Positions 6,767 through 13,204 of a stretch of DNA of 16,667 nucleotides are shown here, in pieces. Made by a program: the position numbers and the translations under genes. The notes below the pieces were generated by a model. That model did not search any database and was not told the DNA's origin. It worked only from the letters and a program-made list of their open reading frames with translations. Source of the DNA: Candidatus Bipolaricaulota bacterium (GTDB lineage: Bacteria; Bipolaricaulota; Bipolaricaulia; UBA7950; UBA9294). The stretch is taken from NCBI GenBank assembly GCA_030612175.1, contig JAUWOJ010000017.1, positions 1 to 16,667 of the forward strand. The letters are read 5' to 3'. Position 1 is the stretch's first letter, and each line of letters starts with the position of its first letter.

Positions 6767-7663
6767 ATGGCGGGTACAGTTATTACAATCGGAACATTTG
6801 ACGGAGTTCATCTAGGACACCAGGCAGCCCTAAGACAGACAGCGGAACTCTCTAGCGAACAGAACCTTGCAAGCATCGCCTACACCTTCCCGTTTCCCAA
6901 AAACCAGATCAATCCCTGTCTTCTACTTCCCCAATCAATAAAGGTCAAGCTGCTAAGTGAATATGTCGATCAGGTAATAACAACAGAGTTCCCAACAATA
7001 CAAGACCTCTCTCCAAAGCAGTTCTTCGATGAGATCATCATAAAACAGCTGAGTTGCCGGGCAATCGTTGTAGGAGAAAGTTTTCGCTTTGGCCATGATC
7101 GCACAGGAGATCTCTCCCTACTGAAGAATCTCGGGAAGAAGCAGGGGCTCCTTGTCGCGGGGGTTCCAGCAATAAAGTTTGCCGGCAGCCCGGTAAGCAG
7201 TACTCAAATCCGCTCTCTAGTCAGGGCGGGAAACATTCTTACAGCACGCTCACTAATGGGACGCTTCCCGCTTCTGTTCGGTGAAGTAGCGCCCGGAGAT
7301 CGTCTCGGAAGACAACTTGGTTACCCCACTGCCAATCTGAGGATACCTCAATGCCTCCTTGTTCCGGCAACAGGCGTCTATCTTGTCTACGCCTTTTGGG
7401 ATAAATCAGAAGACGCCGGGCTTCTTTACATTGGAACAAGGCCAACTCTAGATCGTAGCGAGATGCGCTTTGAACTGCACCTTTCTCATCCCCCAAAGGA
7501 TGATCTGTATGGAACTGATATGGAGCTTCACCTGTTGCGACGAATACGTGAAGAGAAGGTCTTCTCAACCCTAGCTGGTCTCAGGCATCAGATAAGCCTT
7601 GATCTTGCTAGCGCGCATTCCCTCTTTCGTGCCATCGATCCGCCAACATCTGTTCTCGCTTGA
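6767..7663 (+). CDS. ribF: Bifunctional riboflavin kinase/FMN adenylyltransferase
   Basis: Makes FMN and then FAD from riboflavin. This 298-residue protein has the usual length and two domains. The N-terminal adenylyltransferase domain carries GTFDGVHLGH (9-18), VVGESFRFGHDRTGD (101-115) and SSTQIRS (144-150). The C-terminal flavokinase domain carries GRQLGYPTAN (181-190), GVYLVYA (203-209), YIGTRPT and a RFELHL strand with the likely catalytic Glu236, then LYG. I chose ATG 6767 because AAGGAAGG precedes it at good spacing and the protein then starts just before the first strand; ATG 6746 and TTG 6731 only add residues without support. FAD and FMN supply is a general need; tsaB follows after 34 nt. 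Confidence 0.95.
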   Translation: MAGTVITIGTFDGVHLGHQAALRQTAELSSEQNLASIAYTFPFPKNQINPCLLLPQSIKVKLLSEYVDQVITTEFPTIQDLSPKQFFDEIIIKQLSCRAIVVGESFRFGHDRTGDLSLLKNLGKKQGLLVAGVPAIKFAGSPVSSTQIRSLVRAGNILTARSLMGRFPLLFGEVAPGDRLGRQLGYPTANLRIPQCLLVPATGVYLVYAFWDKSEDAGLLYIGTRPTLDRSEMRFELHLSHPPKDDLYGTDMELHLLRRIREEKVFSTLAGLRHQISLDLASAHSLFRAIDPPTSVLA

Positions 7664-7688
7664 AAACCGTGCAGAACTGGCTTATCAT
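7660..7688 (+). promoter_or_regulatory. Candidate promoter giving a leaderless tsaB mRNA
   Basis: TTGAAA (7660-7665) overlapping the ribF stop, an exact 17-nt spacer, then TATCAT (7683-7688). A start 6-8 nt further on falls at about 7695, two or three bases before the tsaB ATG at 7698, and no Shine-Dalgarno is present in between. Confidence 0.5.
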
Positions 7689-7697
7689 CAATATGTA

Positions 7698-8372
7698 ATG
7701 ATCATATTGGGAGTAGATACTTCCGAAGATTACGCCAGAATTGCATTATGGAACAACGGAAGCCTTGCCGGAGAATCGACGACAGAGCAGCGCTTCCATC
7801 ATGCAGAGGGGTTAGTTCCCTTAATTGAGCAGGTTCTCGTCGAAACTGGAATAGAAAAGAAACAACTGGAGCTTGTCAGTGTCAACCGCGGGCCCGGTTC
7901 ATTCACCGGTCTACGGATTGGTCTGGCAACAGCAAAGGGAATATGTCAGTCTTTGCAGATTCCGTTAGTAGGAATCGACGGCACTTTTGTTTGCCGCACG
8001 CAACTGGACGATTCTGCCAGTGTGTGTGTTCTAATTCCGAATCGGCGCAACCTACTCTATGCAAGATGGTTTACGGGAATGCGTCCGGATAGCGAGGTAA
8101 GGGTAATGGAAATCGAAGAGTTGCTTGCACATCTTAACGAGAAACGAAAAAATCTGCTTGTTGCGGGAAGCGCGGCAGGTTCCATACGCGGACAACTAGA
8201 ATCCATTCCCTGGATAAGGGTTGCGCCGGACAAAGTGAACCAGCCATCAGCAACACAGGTAGCTTTGTTGGGAGAGAAGTACTATTCGCAGGATGAAATC
8301 TATACCCTAGACCCGCAGTATGTGGAGCTTTCCGTAGCGCAAATAACACTTGGATCAAGAGGTGAACAATAA
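7698..8372 (+). CDS. tsaB: tRNA threonylcarbamoyladenosine biosynthesis protein TsaB
   Basis: A 224-residue ASKHA-fold protein that partners TsaD (with TsaE and TsaC) to make t6A37 in tRNAs reading ANN codons. The family signatures are the N-terminal strand ILGVDTSED, FHHAEGLVPLIEQVL (33-47) and the hallmark RGPGSFTGLRIGLATAKGI (64-82). The C-terminal half is less conserved, ending YTLDPQYVELS, which resembles the P-x-Y-hydrophobic-R ending of the family without its arginine. ATG 7698 is chosen because the product then starts at the first strand; an open frame extends upstream to 7599 inside ribF but adds nothing typical. There is no Shine-Dalgarno. The stop TAA shares its last A with the ATG of rpmB, indicating co-translation. 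tsaD and tsaE are not in the window. Confidence 0.92.
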   Translation: MIILGVDTSEDYARIALWNNGSLAGESTTEQRFHHAEGLVPLIEQVLVETGIEKKQLELVSVNRGPGSFTGLRIGLATAKGICQSLQIPLVGIDGTFVCRTQLDDSASVCVLIPNRRNLLYARWFTGMRPDSEVRVMEIEELLAHLNEKRKNLLVAGSAAGSIRGQLESIPWIRVAPDKVNQPSATQVALLGEKYYSQDEIYTLDPQYVELSVAQITLGSRGEQ

Positions 8373-8563
8373 TGTCGAAGGTATGTGAAATATGTGGGAA
8401 ACACCCAACTACGGGAAACACAATCAGTTATTCGCATAGACACACTCATAAGATGAGATTGCCCAACATCAAACGGGTTCACGCCTATCTCAACGGGAAA
8501 AAGGCATGGATCAAGGTCTGTACTCGCTGCATCAAATCCGGGCGAGTAAAGAAAGTCTCTTAG
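8372..8563 (+). CDS. rpmB: Large ribosomal subunit protein bL28, zinc-binding form
   Basis: A 63-residue ribosomal protein of the 50S subunit. SKVCEICGK at the N-terminus, SHRHTHKMRLPNIKRV in the middle and VCTRCIKSGRVKK at the C-terminus are characteristic. Cys5, Cys8, Cys50 and Cys53 form two CxxC pairs, so this is the C+ (zinc-ribbon) paralogue type. Some bacteria hold a C- copy elsewhere, used under zinc limitation; none is seen here. It overlaps tsaB by one base (TAATG), with GAGGTG 7-12 nt upstream as its ribosome site. Confidence 0.96.
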   Translation: MSKVCEICGKHPTTGNTISYSHRHTHKMRLPNIKRVHAYLNGKKAWIKVCTRCIKSGRVKKVS

Positions 8564-8645
8564 AAAGGAACCTTGTGTATAAATCTTATTGGCCGGAGAG
8601 CGTGTTCTACCGTGCGTGCCTGCGTTTGTTCACTTGGAGAATGTG

Positions 8646-9068
8646 GTGTCTGTTGAGCTAGGTGCAACTGTATCTGGCAAGGTTGCCAGAGTCAATGAAA
8701 CTGAGATTGATGTTGCTATGTCGGATGGCAATACTGGAATAATTCGCACCCAGCAGTATTCTGGACAAGGGAACCCTACAAGGAAGCAGTTTTGTGTTGG
8801 GGAGCAGGTCACGGCAAGGATTACCGCCTGTGATCAGATTGGCAGATATATCCTGACACCGTTACTGCCTGAGGTCAATCATCACGTAGATGAATTTGAG
8901 CGAAACTTCTGCAAGCTTAACCATATTCTTAACCATAGTTCCCGGCCAGCCACTCACACGGGAGAACAACCACTAGAAGAGCGCTTAAGGACATGGGACA
9001 AGCAAGTTGAGACAGCGCTAGCTAACCTGCGCAAACATCGCAACAAACGCTTGAACGAAGAGCCCTAG
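8646..9068 (+). CDS. Small S1-domain RNA-binding protein (YugI/general-stress-13-like)
   Basis: Residues 1-72 form one S1/OB domain: SVELGATVSGKVARVNETEI at the start, DGNTGIIRTQQYS, then FCVGEQVTARITACDQIGRYIL. A charged, probably helical tail follows (EERLRTWDKQVETALANLRKHRNKR). Similar proteins in Gram-positive bacteria also have an S1 domain followed by a tail of the form F/L-E-x-x-L...LKR, and are thought to bind ribosomes or RNA. The frame is open from TTG 8589, but that start has no ribosome site; GTG 8646 has GGAGA at 5 nt and begins directly at the S1 domain, giving 140 residues. The S1 core is divergent: the usual FGAFV segment is replaced by TEIDVAM. It lies 24 nt before the oxidoreductase operon on the same strand; any functional link is unproven. 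Confidence 0.8.
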   Translation: MSVELGATVSGKVARVNETEIDVAMSDGNTGIIRTQQYSGQGNPTRKQFCVGEQVTARITACDQIGRYILTPLLPEVNHHVDEFERNFCKLNHILNHSSRPATHTGEQPLEERLRTWDKQVETALANLRKHRNKRLNEEP

Positions 9069-9092
9069 AGAATTGCGAGGATGGAGGTTTTT

Positions 9093-9317
9093 ATGGCAAG
9101 AGGAGCGGCAGTAATTGACAGAGAACGCTGTAAGGAGTGTGGGCTGTGCATTGCCATTTGTCCCAAGAAAGTTCTAGCCTTTTCCGGTGAGTTGAATAAT
9201 GGTGGTTATAACGTTGTACATATGGAACATCCGGAAGATTGTATTGGCTGTGGTTTCTGTGCTTTAACCTGTCCCGACATAGCAATCGAGGTCTACCGCG
9301 AGAAAATCTCAGCATAA
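9093..9317 (+). CDS. korD: 2-oxoacid:ferredoxin oxidoreductase, delta (ferredoxin) subunit
   Basis: A 74-residue 2[4Fe-4S] ferredoxin-like protein with two perfect cluster motifs: CKECGLCIAICP (Cys13, 16, 19, 23) and CIGCGFCALTCP (Cys50, 53, 56, 60). In four-subunit oxidoreductases this subunit passes electrons between the catalytic subunits and soluble ferredoxin. ATG 9093 is preceded by GGAGG at 5 nt; ATG 9081 lies directly against GCGAGG with no spacing and would only add MEVF. Gene order delta-alpha-beta-gamma (9093-11674) is the classic arrangement, and the next gene starts 9 nt after this one. Confidence 0.93.
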   Translation: MARGAAVIDRERCKECGLCIAICPKKVLAFSGELNNGGYNVVHMEHPEDCIGCGFCALTCPDIAIEVYREKISA

Positions 9318-9326
9318 GGAGCAGTC

Positions 9327-10382
9327 ATGGGAGAACGTTTACTGTTGAGGGGGAATGAGGTGATTGCCGAGGCAGCTATCCGCGCTGGCTGTCAGTGCTA
9401 CTTTGCCTACCCGATCACGCCGCAGGCAGAGCTATTGCAGCACATGGCCGTAAACATGCCAAGACTGGGCCGAACATTTGTCCAGGCAGAAAGTGAACTT
9501 GCGGCAATTAACATGGTTTATGGGGCCGCCTCTGCCGGAGTACGCACTATGACTTCATCATCTTCGCCTGGTATCAGTCTTAAACAGGAAGGAATTTCTT
9601 ATCTTGCTGGTTCAAGTCTACCCGCGGTTATTGTCAACATTATGCGTGGTGGGCCTGGGTTAGGAGATATAGCCCCTTCTCAATGTGACTACTTTCAAGC
9701 GACCAAAGGTGGCGGACACGGAGATTATCACATGATAGTTCTCGCCCCATCGACCGTGCCCGAGGCAGGACAACTAACTATGCTTGCTTTTGAGCTTGCC
9801 GATCGATATCGCACTCCTGTCATGCTTCTCGCCGACGGAATGCTGGGCCAAATGATGGAGCCAGTGGAACTTCCTAAACCAATTGAGATCAGCTCGCTGC
9901 CAAAGAAAGAGTGGGCAACTGATGGCGCCAAAGGGCGCAATCCAAATATCGTCCTGAGCTTTGATCTTGATCCTGAAGTACTGAAGCAGATGAACCTTAT
10001 CCTACAGAAGCGCTACCGCCAAATTGAGGCAGAGGAAGTTCGTTATGAAGAAACGGCGACCGGTGATGCAGATATTGCCATTGTTGCCTATGGCACGGTG
10101 GCACGTATCGCGAAGACGGTAGTCAAAATGGCAAGAGCAGAGGGGATAAAACTTGGCTTATTCCGCCCAATCACTTTGTGGCCGTTCCCGGGTCAAGCGC
10201 TTAGGAAACTCTCCGAAAAGATAGCCATAGTGCTCACCGTAGAGATGAGTGCGGGACAGATGTGGGAAGATGTAAGGCTGGCAATAGCTGAGCAGGCAGA
10301 AACACCATTCTATGGCGAGATGGGTGGTGTCATTCCAACCCCTCAACGAATCCTAAGCGAGGTGAAGAAACATGCCGGTTGA
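9327..10382 (+). CDS. korA: 2-oxoacid:ferredoxin oxidoreductase, alpha subunit (KorA/VorB-like)
   Basis: A 351-residue subunit containing the pyrimidine-binding half of the thiamine-diphosphate site and the C-terminal transketolase-like domain. Motifs: GNEVIAEAAIRAGC, YPITPQAE (28-35), QAESELAAINMVYGAASAG (53-71), TSSSSPGISLKQEGISYL, RGGPGLG (107-113) and DYFQATKGGGHGDY (121-134), then GTVARIAK and GLFRPITLWPFP near the end. Together with beta, gamma and delta it carries out ferredoxin-dependent interconversion of a 2-oxoacid plus CoA with acyl-CoA plus CO2. The RGGPGLG...ATKGGGHGDY motif is, from memory, more typical of VorB-like proteins than of 2-oxoglutarate-specific KorA proteins (RGGPSTGLPT type), so the substrate is open. 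AAGGAG lies 5 nt before the ATG. It overlaps korB by 11 nt. Confidence 0.9.
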   Translation: MGERLLLRGNEVIAEAAIRAGCQCYFAYPITPQAELLQHMAVNMPRLGRTFVQAESELAAINMVYGAASAGVRTMTSSSSPGISLKQEGISYLAGSSLPAVIVNIMRGGPGLGDIAPSQCDYFQATKGGGHGDYHMIVLAPSTVPEAGQLTMLAFELADRYRTPVMLLADGMLGQMMEPVELPKPIEISSLPKKEWATDGAKGRNPNIVLSFDLDPEVLKQMNLILQKRYRQIEAEEVRYEETATGDADIAIVAYGTVARIAKTVVKMARAEGIKLGLFRPITLWPFPGQALRKLSEKIAIVLTVEMSAGQMWEDVRLAIAEQAETPFYGEMGGVIPTPQRILSEVKKHAG

Positions 10383-11130
10383 CGTACAGAACATGCAGAA
10401 AATCTTTGCAAGACCAGACAGCTTGACTGACGCCAAGTCCACGTATTGTCCTGGTTGTCATCATGGCCTCCTAACTCGTATCATCGCTCAGACAATCGAC
10501 GAATTGGGAATCGCTGAACGTACAGTAGGGATCGCCCCAGTTGGCTGCGCCGTATTTGCCTACCGATGGTACCGTTGTGACGCGATACAAGCGGCGCACG
10601 GCCGCGCAAGCGCGGTTGCAACAGGTGTGAAGCGAGCTGACCCCAACCTAATTGTATTTTCTTATCAGGGAGATGGTGACTTCGCAAGCATTGGAACAGC
10701 CGAATCGATCCATGCGGCAAATCGAGGAGAAAATATCACTGTTATCTTCGTCAACAACCAGGTTTACGGGATGACCGGCGGGGAAATGGCGCCTACTAGC
10801 CTTGTTGGCCAGAAAACTACAACAACCCCACAAGGACGAGATCCCAAGCTGTTTGGTTATCCAATCCGTTTTTCAGAAATGATTGCCCAGCTTGACGCGC
10901 CAGTGTATGTCACCAGACAGGCACTGTACGATACTAAGCACATCAAAGAGGCGACAAAAGCAATCAAGAGAGCATTCACAAACCAAGTAGAAAAGAAGGG
11001 CTATTCACTGGTAGAGGTTCTTGCTGCCTGCCCAACCAATTGGAAAATGAAACCAATTGATGCCAATAGACATATCGCTAAGGTAGTGGAAAAGACATAC
11101 CAACTCGGGGATTTAGTGAATAGGGGGTAA
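10372..11130 (+). CDS. korB: 2-oxoacid:ferredoxin oxidoreductase, beta (thiamine-diphosphate) subunit
   Basis: A 252-residue catalytic subunit that binds the diphosphate and magnesium of thiamine diphosphate. Visible: YCPGCHHG (25-32), the start of a cysteine set typical of these subunits; PVGCAVFAY; AHGRASAVATGVKRA; the ThDP motif GDGDFASIGTAESIHAANRG (100-119); and VIFVNNQVYGMTGGEMAPT (124-142). The NNQVYGMTGG segment is the usual metal/diphosphate end of the motif. It lies between alpha (11-nt overlap) and gamma (1-nt gap), so all four subunits should be made in step. If the substrate is 2-oxoglutarate, this is the ferredoxin-driven carboxylation step of the reductive TCA cycle; branched-chain 2-oxoacids are the alternative. 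Confidence 0.92.
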   Translation: MPVDVQNMQKIFARPDSLTDAKSTYCPGCHHGLLTRIIAQTIDELGIAERTVGIAPVGCAVFAYRWYRCDAIQAAHGRASAVATGVKRADPNLIVFSYQGDGDFASIGTAESIHAANRGENITVIFVNNQVYGMTGGEMAPTSLVGQKTTTTPQGRDPKLFGYPIRFSEMIAQLDAPVYVTRQALYDTKHIKEATKAIKRAFTNQVEKKGYSLVEVLAACPTNWKMKPIDANRHIAKVVEKTYQLGDLVNRG

Positions 11131-11131
11131 G

Positions 11132-11674
11132 ATGGACGATTCAGTAGTGATTGCTGGTTTTGGTGGGCAGGGAGTTGTCCTTGCCGGGAAGATTCTCGCT
11201 CAAGCAGGAATGAACCATGGGCTAGAAGTAACATGGCTTCCCTCTTATGGCCCAGAGATGCGTGGAGGAACAGCAAATTGTACCGTTGTATTGTCCAACG
11301 ACCCCGTTGGCTCGCCGATTGTTGATAGCCCGACGGGGCTCATCGCGCTCAACCTTCCCTCGCTTGACAAGTTCGAACCAACGGTTGCAGCAAACGGGGT
11401 AATCATAATGAATTCGTCGCTCATTCAACGCAGAACAAAGCGGAGAGATGTGCGATCTTTTTCTCCCGCGCTTAACGACCTAGCGAGAAAGGCAGGGAGC
11501 GAAAAAGCAACTAACATGATTGCTCTTGGAGCCTATATCAAAGTGACTGGGATCATCCCGCTTTCTACGGTTCAGACGGCGATGGCACAGATGCTAAAGA
11601 AGGAGGGCAAGGACAAATTTATCCCTCTGAATAGGAAAGCTCTCCAGGAAGGATATGACGCGCTCCACGAATGA
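11132..11674 (+). CDS. korC: 2-oxoacid:ferredoxin oxidoreductase, gamma subunit
   Basis: A 180-residue catalytic-domain-III protein, the usual length for the gamma chain. The N-terminal GFGGQGVVLAGKILAQAG (9-26) and SYGPEMRGGTANCTV (38-52) are diagnostic; the latter helps bind CoA and contacts the alpha/beta active site. The C-terminal KATNMIALGAYIKVTGI segment is also typical. A GGGGG ribosome site precedes the ATG, and the gap to korB is one nucleotide. It is the last gene of the plus-strand block; two hairpins follow before the convergent glutamate dehydrogenase. Confidence 0.93.
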   Translation: MDDSVVIAGFGGQGVVLAGKILAQAGMNHGLEVTWLPSYGPEMRGGTANCTVVLSNDPVGSPIVDSPTGLIALNLPSLDKFEPTVAANGVIIMNSSLIQRRTKRRDVRSFSPALNDLARKAGSEKATNMIALGAYIKVTGIIPLSTVQTAMAQMLKKEGKDKFIPLNRKALQEGYDALHE

Positions 11675-11689
11675 AAACGTGATCATCTG

Positions 11690-11731
11690 GGGCGAGGTGC
11701 TGGCGGGGTAATGCTTCCAGTTACCTCGCCC
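11690..11731. terminator. First hairpin after korC
   Basis: GGGCGAGGT (11690-11698) pairs perfectly with ACCTCGCCC (11723-11731), and CTGG/CCAG inside extends the stem. No proper T-tract follows on either strand (TCTTAG on plus), so it may act with the next hairpin, stall polymerase or protect the 3' end of the korC mRNA. Confidence 0.6.
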
Positions 11732-11745
11732 TCTTAGATCAAAGA

Positions 11746-11783
11746 GGGGATCCACAAATCGTGACAGATCCCCCTACGTTTTT
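11746..11783 (+). terminator. Second hairpin with T-tract, terminator of the kor operon
   Basis: GGGGATC (11746-11752) pairs with GATCCCC (11767-11773), 14-nt loop; five T residues at 11779-11783 come 5 nt after the stem. It lies between converging korC and gdhA. The minus-strand run after the stem is less T-rich, so plus-strand termination is favoured. Confidence 0.6.
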
Positions 11784-11809
11784 CCTAGGTTCAATATGCA
11801 AAAGATAGT

Positions 11810-13066
11810 CTAAACCCAACCTCGTAGCCGCATTGCTTCGGCAACCCGCTGGACAGCAACCATGTAAGCGGCTGTTCGATTATCAACGTTATTCTCTTGT
11901 GCCGTCCGGTGAATGGCATGGAATGCTCGAGTCATTTTCTCTTGCAGGCGCCTATGCACTTCCTCTAGAGTCCAGTAGTATCCGCCGATATTCTGAACCC
12001 ATTCAAAATAAGAAACAGTTACCCCGCCAGCATTGCACAGGAAATCAGGGATGATGTACTTTCCTTTGCCGTATAGAATCTCATCTGCCTCAGGGGTAGT
12101 AGGTCCATTAGCTGTCTCGGCGATAATCTTAGCCTTTATAGCATCAGCGTTCTCTTCGGTAATCACATTCTCAATCGCTGCCGGAATCAGTACATCCACA
12201 TCTAATTCAAGGAGCTCCTGATTGCTGACCGATCTCGTGCCAGTAAGTTTGGTAACAGATCCGGTCACCTTCTTATGATCGAATGCGGCCTCGGGATCGA
12301 TGCCATCTTCTGCGTAAGCTCCTCCACGTGAGTCAGTAACAGCAACAATCTTGCTGCCAGCAAGCTCTTGCATCAGCTTCGCTGCAAAGAATCCCGCATT
12401 TCCATAACCCTGAATGGCCACAGTTGCCCCTTGGAGAGGAAGATCGATGATCTTTGCGGCTTCGAAGATGCTATACACAGTTCCACGAGCAGTGGCATCC
12501 CCACGACCCAGTGATCCACCAATTGGAATTGGCTTACCGGTGATGACACCAGGAGCGTTATAGCCAACCATTGTGGAGTACTCATCCACCATCCATGCCA
12601 TAATCTGTGGTGTTGTATACACATCTGGCGCTGGTATGTCCTTCTCTGGACCAATAAAACGACCAACAGCACGGACATAACCGCGCGCGACACGTTCCAG
12701 TTCCCAGGCAGAAAGCTCCTTAGGATTACAGACAACCCCGCCCTTCGCTCCACCGTATGGAATATCAACAACGGCACACTTCCATGTCATCCACGCGGCA
12801 AGCGCCTTAACTGTATCTACTGTCTCTTCAGGATGAAAGCGAAGTCCACCCTTTGTTGGGCCACGGGCATCATTGTACTGCACGCGGAACCCAGTGAACA
12901 TCTTCGCTTTCCCATCATCCATTCGAACAGGAAAATGAACCTCGAGCGTTCGCATTGGCTCACGCAGAAGAGCATGTACATCTGGGTCAAGATCAAGCTT
13001 TTCTGCTGATTTATCCAGCTGCCGTTGTGAAACCTCAAATGGATTGAACATTGGGCCGTTGACCAT
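11810..13066 (-). CDS. gdhA: Glutamate dehydrogenase (Glu/Leu/Phe/Val family)
   Basis: A 418-residue hexameric-type enzyme interconverting glutamate with 2-oxoglutarate plus ammonia. N-terminal substrate domain: PTKGGLRFHP with Lys72, TWKCAVVDIPYGGAKGGV with Lys96 and Lys108, and PAPDVYT with catalytic Asp148. C-terminal Rossmann domain: GYGNAG (220-225), followed by VAVTDSRGG with Asp245 at the end of the second strand, which favours NAD but does not exclude dual use. ETANGPTTPEAD, PDFLCNAGGV and YFEWVQN are further signatures. ATG 13066 has AGGAGG at 9 nt. Glutamate as substrate is favoured over leucine or valine by overall resemblance. It shares the 2-oxoglutarate pool with icd and possibly kor, and runs convergent to kor. 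Confidence 0.95.
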   Translation of the reverse strand: MVNGPMFNPFEVSQRQLDKSAEKLDLDPDVHALLREPMRTLEVHFPVRMDDGKAKMFTGFRVQYNDARGPTKGGLRFHPEETVDTVKALAAWMTWKCAVVDIPYGGAKGGVVCNPKELSAWELERVARGYVRAVGRFIGPEKDIPAPDVYTTPQIMAWMVDEYSTMVGYNAPGVITGKPIPIGGSLGRGDATARGTVYSIFEAAKIIDLPLQGATVAIQGYGNAGFFAAKLMQELAGSKIVAVTDSRGGAYAEDGIDPEAAFDHKKVTGSVTKLTGTRSVSNQELLELDVDVLIPAAIENVITEENADAIKAKIIAETANGPTTPEADEILYGKGKYIIPDFLCNAGGVTVSYFEWVQNIGGYYWTLEEVHRRLQEKMTRAFHAIHRTAQENNVDNRTAAYMVAVQRVAEAMRLRGWV

Positions 13067-13083
13067 GGTTAAAGACCTCCTAA

Positions 13084-13094
13084 AGCCTTTAAGA
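13084..13094 (-). promoter_or_regulatory. Short palindrome directly upstream of the gdhA ribosome site
   Basis: TAAAGGCTTTA on the minus strand is a perfect 5+1+5 inverted repeat that ends directly at the AGGAGG of gdhA. Its loop is too short for a hairpin, so it would act as DNA if it acts at all. AT-rich palindromes of this size can arise by chance. Confidence 0.2.
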
Positions 13095-13149
13095 GCTATT
13101 TGCCAGTATCAGAAAGTGAGCAAAATCCCTTTCCTGATTTAGCAACACA

Positions 13150-13177
13150 ATTATACAGACCCCTTCAGGCCGTGCAA
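13150..13177 (-). promoter_or_regulatory. Promoter of gdhA
   Basis: Minus strand: a perfect -10 TATAAT (13150-13155), 16-nt spacer, -35 TTGCAC (13172-13177). Predicted start near 13143, giving a leader of about 77 nt. The leader contains a short stem (ATCAG/CTGAT plus AAAG/CTTT with one bulged G, about 13107-13136). Confidence 0.55.
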
Positions 13178-13204
13178 GCATATCCCGTTGGTATTTTCTT
13201 CTGT

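Noticed and set aside
8578..8583. TATAAA as a promoter -10 for the S1 gene
   Set aside because: No acceptable -35 box lies 16-18 nt upstream, and the gene can be read from the rpmB transcript.
8589..8645. 19-residue N-terminal extension of the S1 protein
   Set aside because: No ribosome site before TTG 8589; GTG 8646 has GGAGA and starts exactly at the domain.
12373..12777. 134-codon minus-strand frame
   Set aside because: Lies entirely within glutamate dehydrogenase in another frame; low-complexity valine/leucine-rich product with no family signature.
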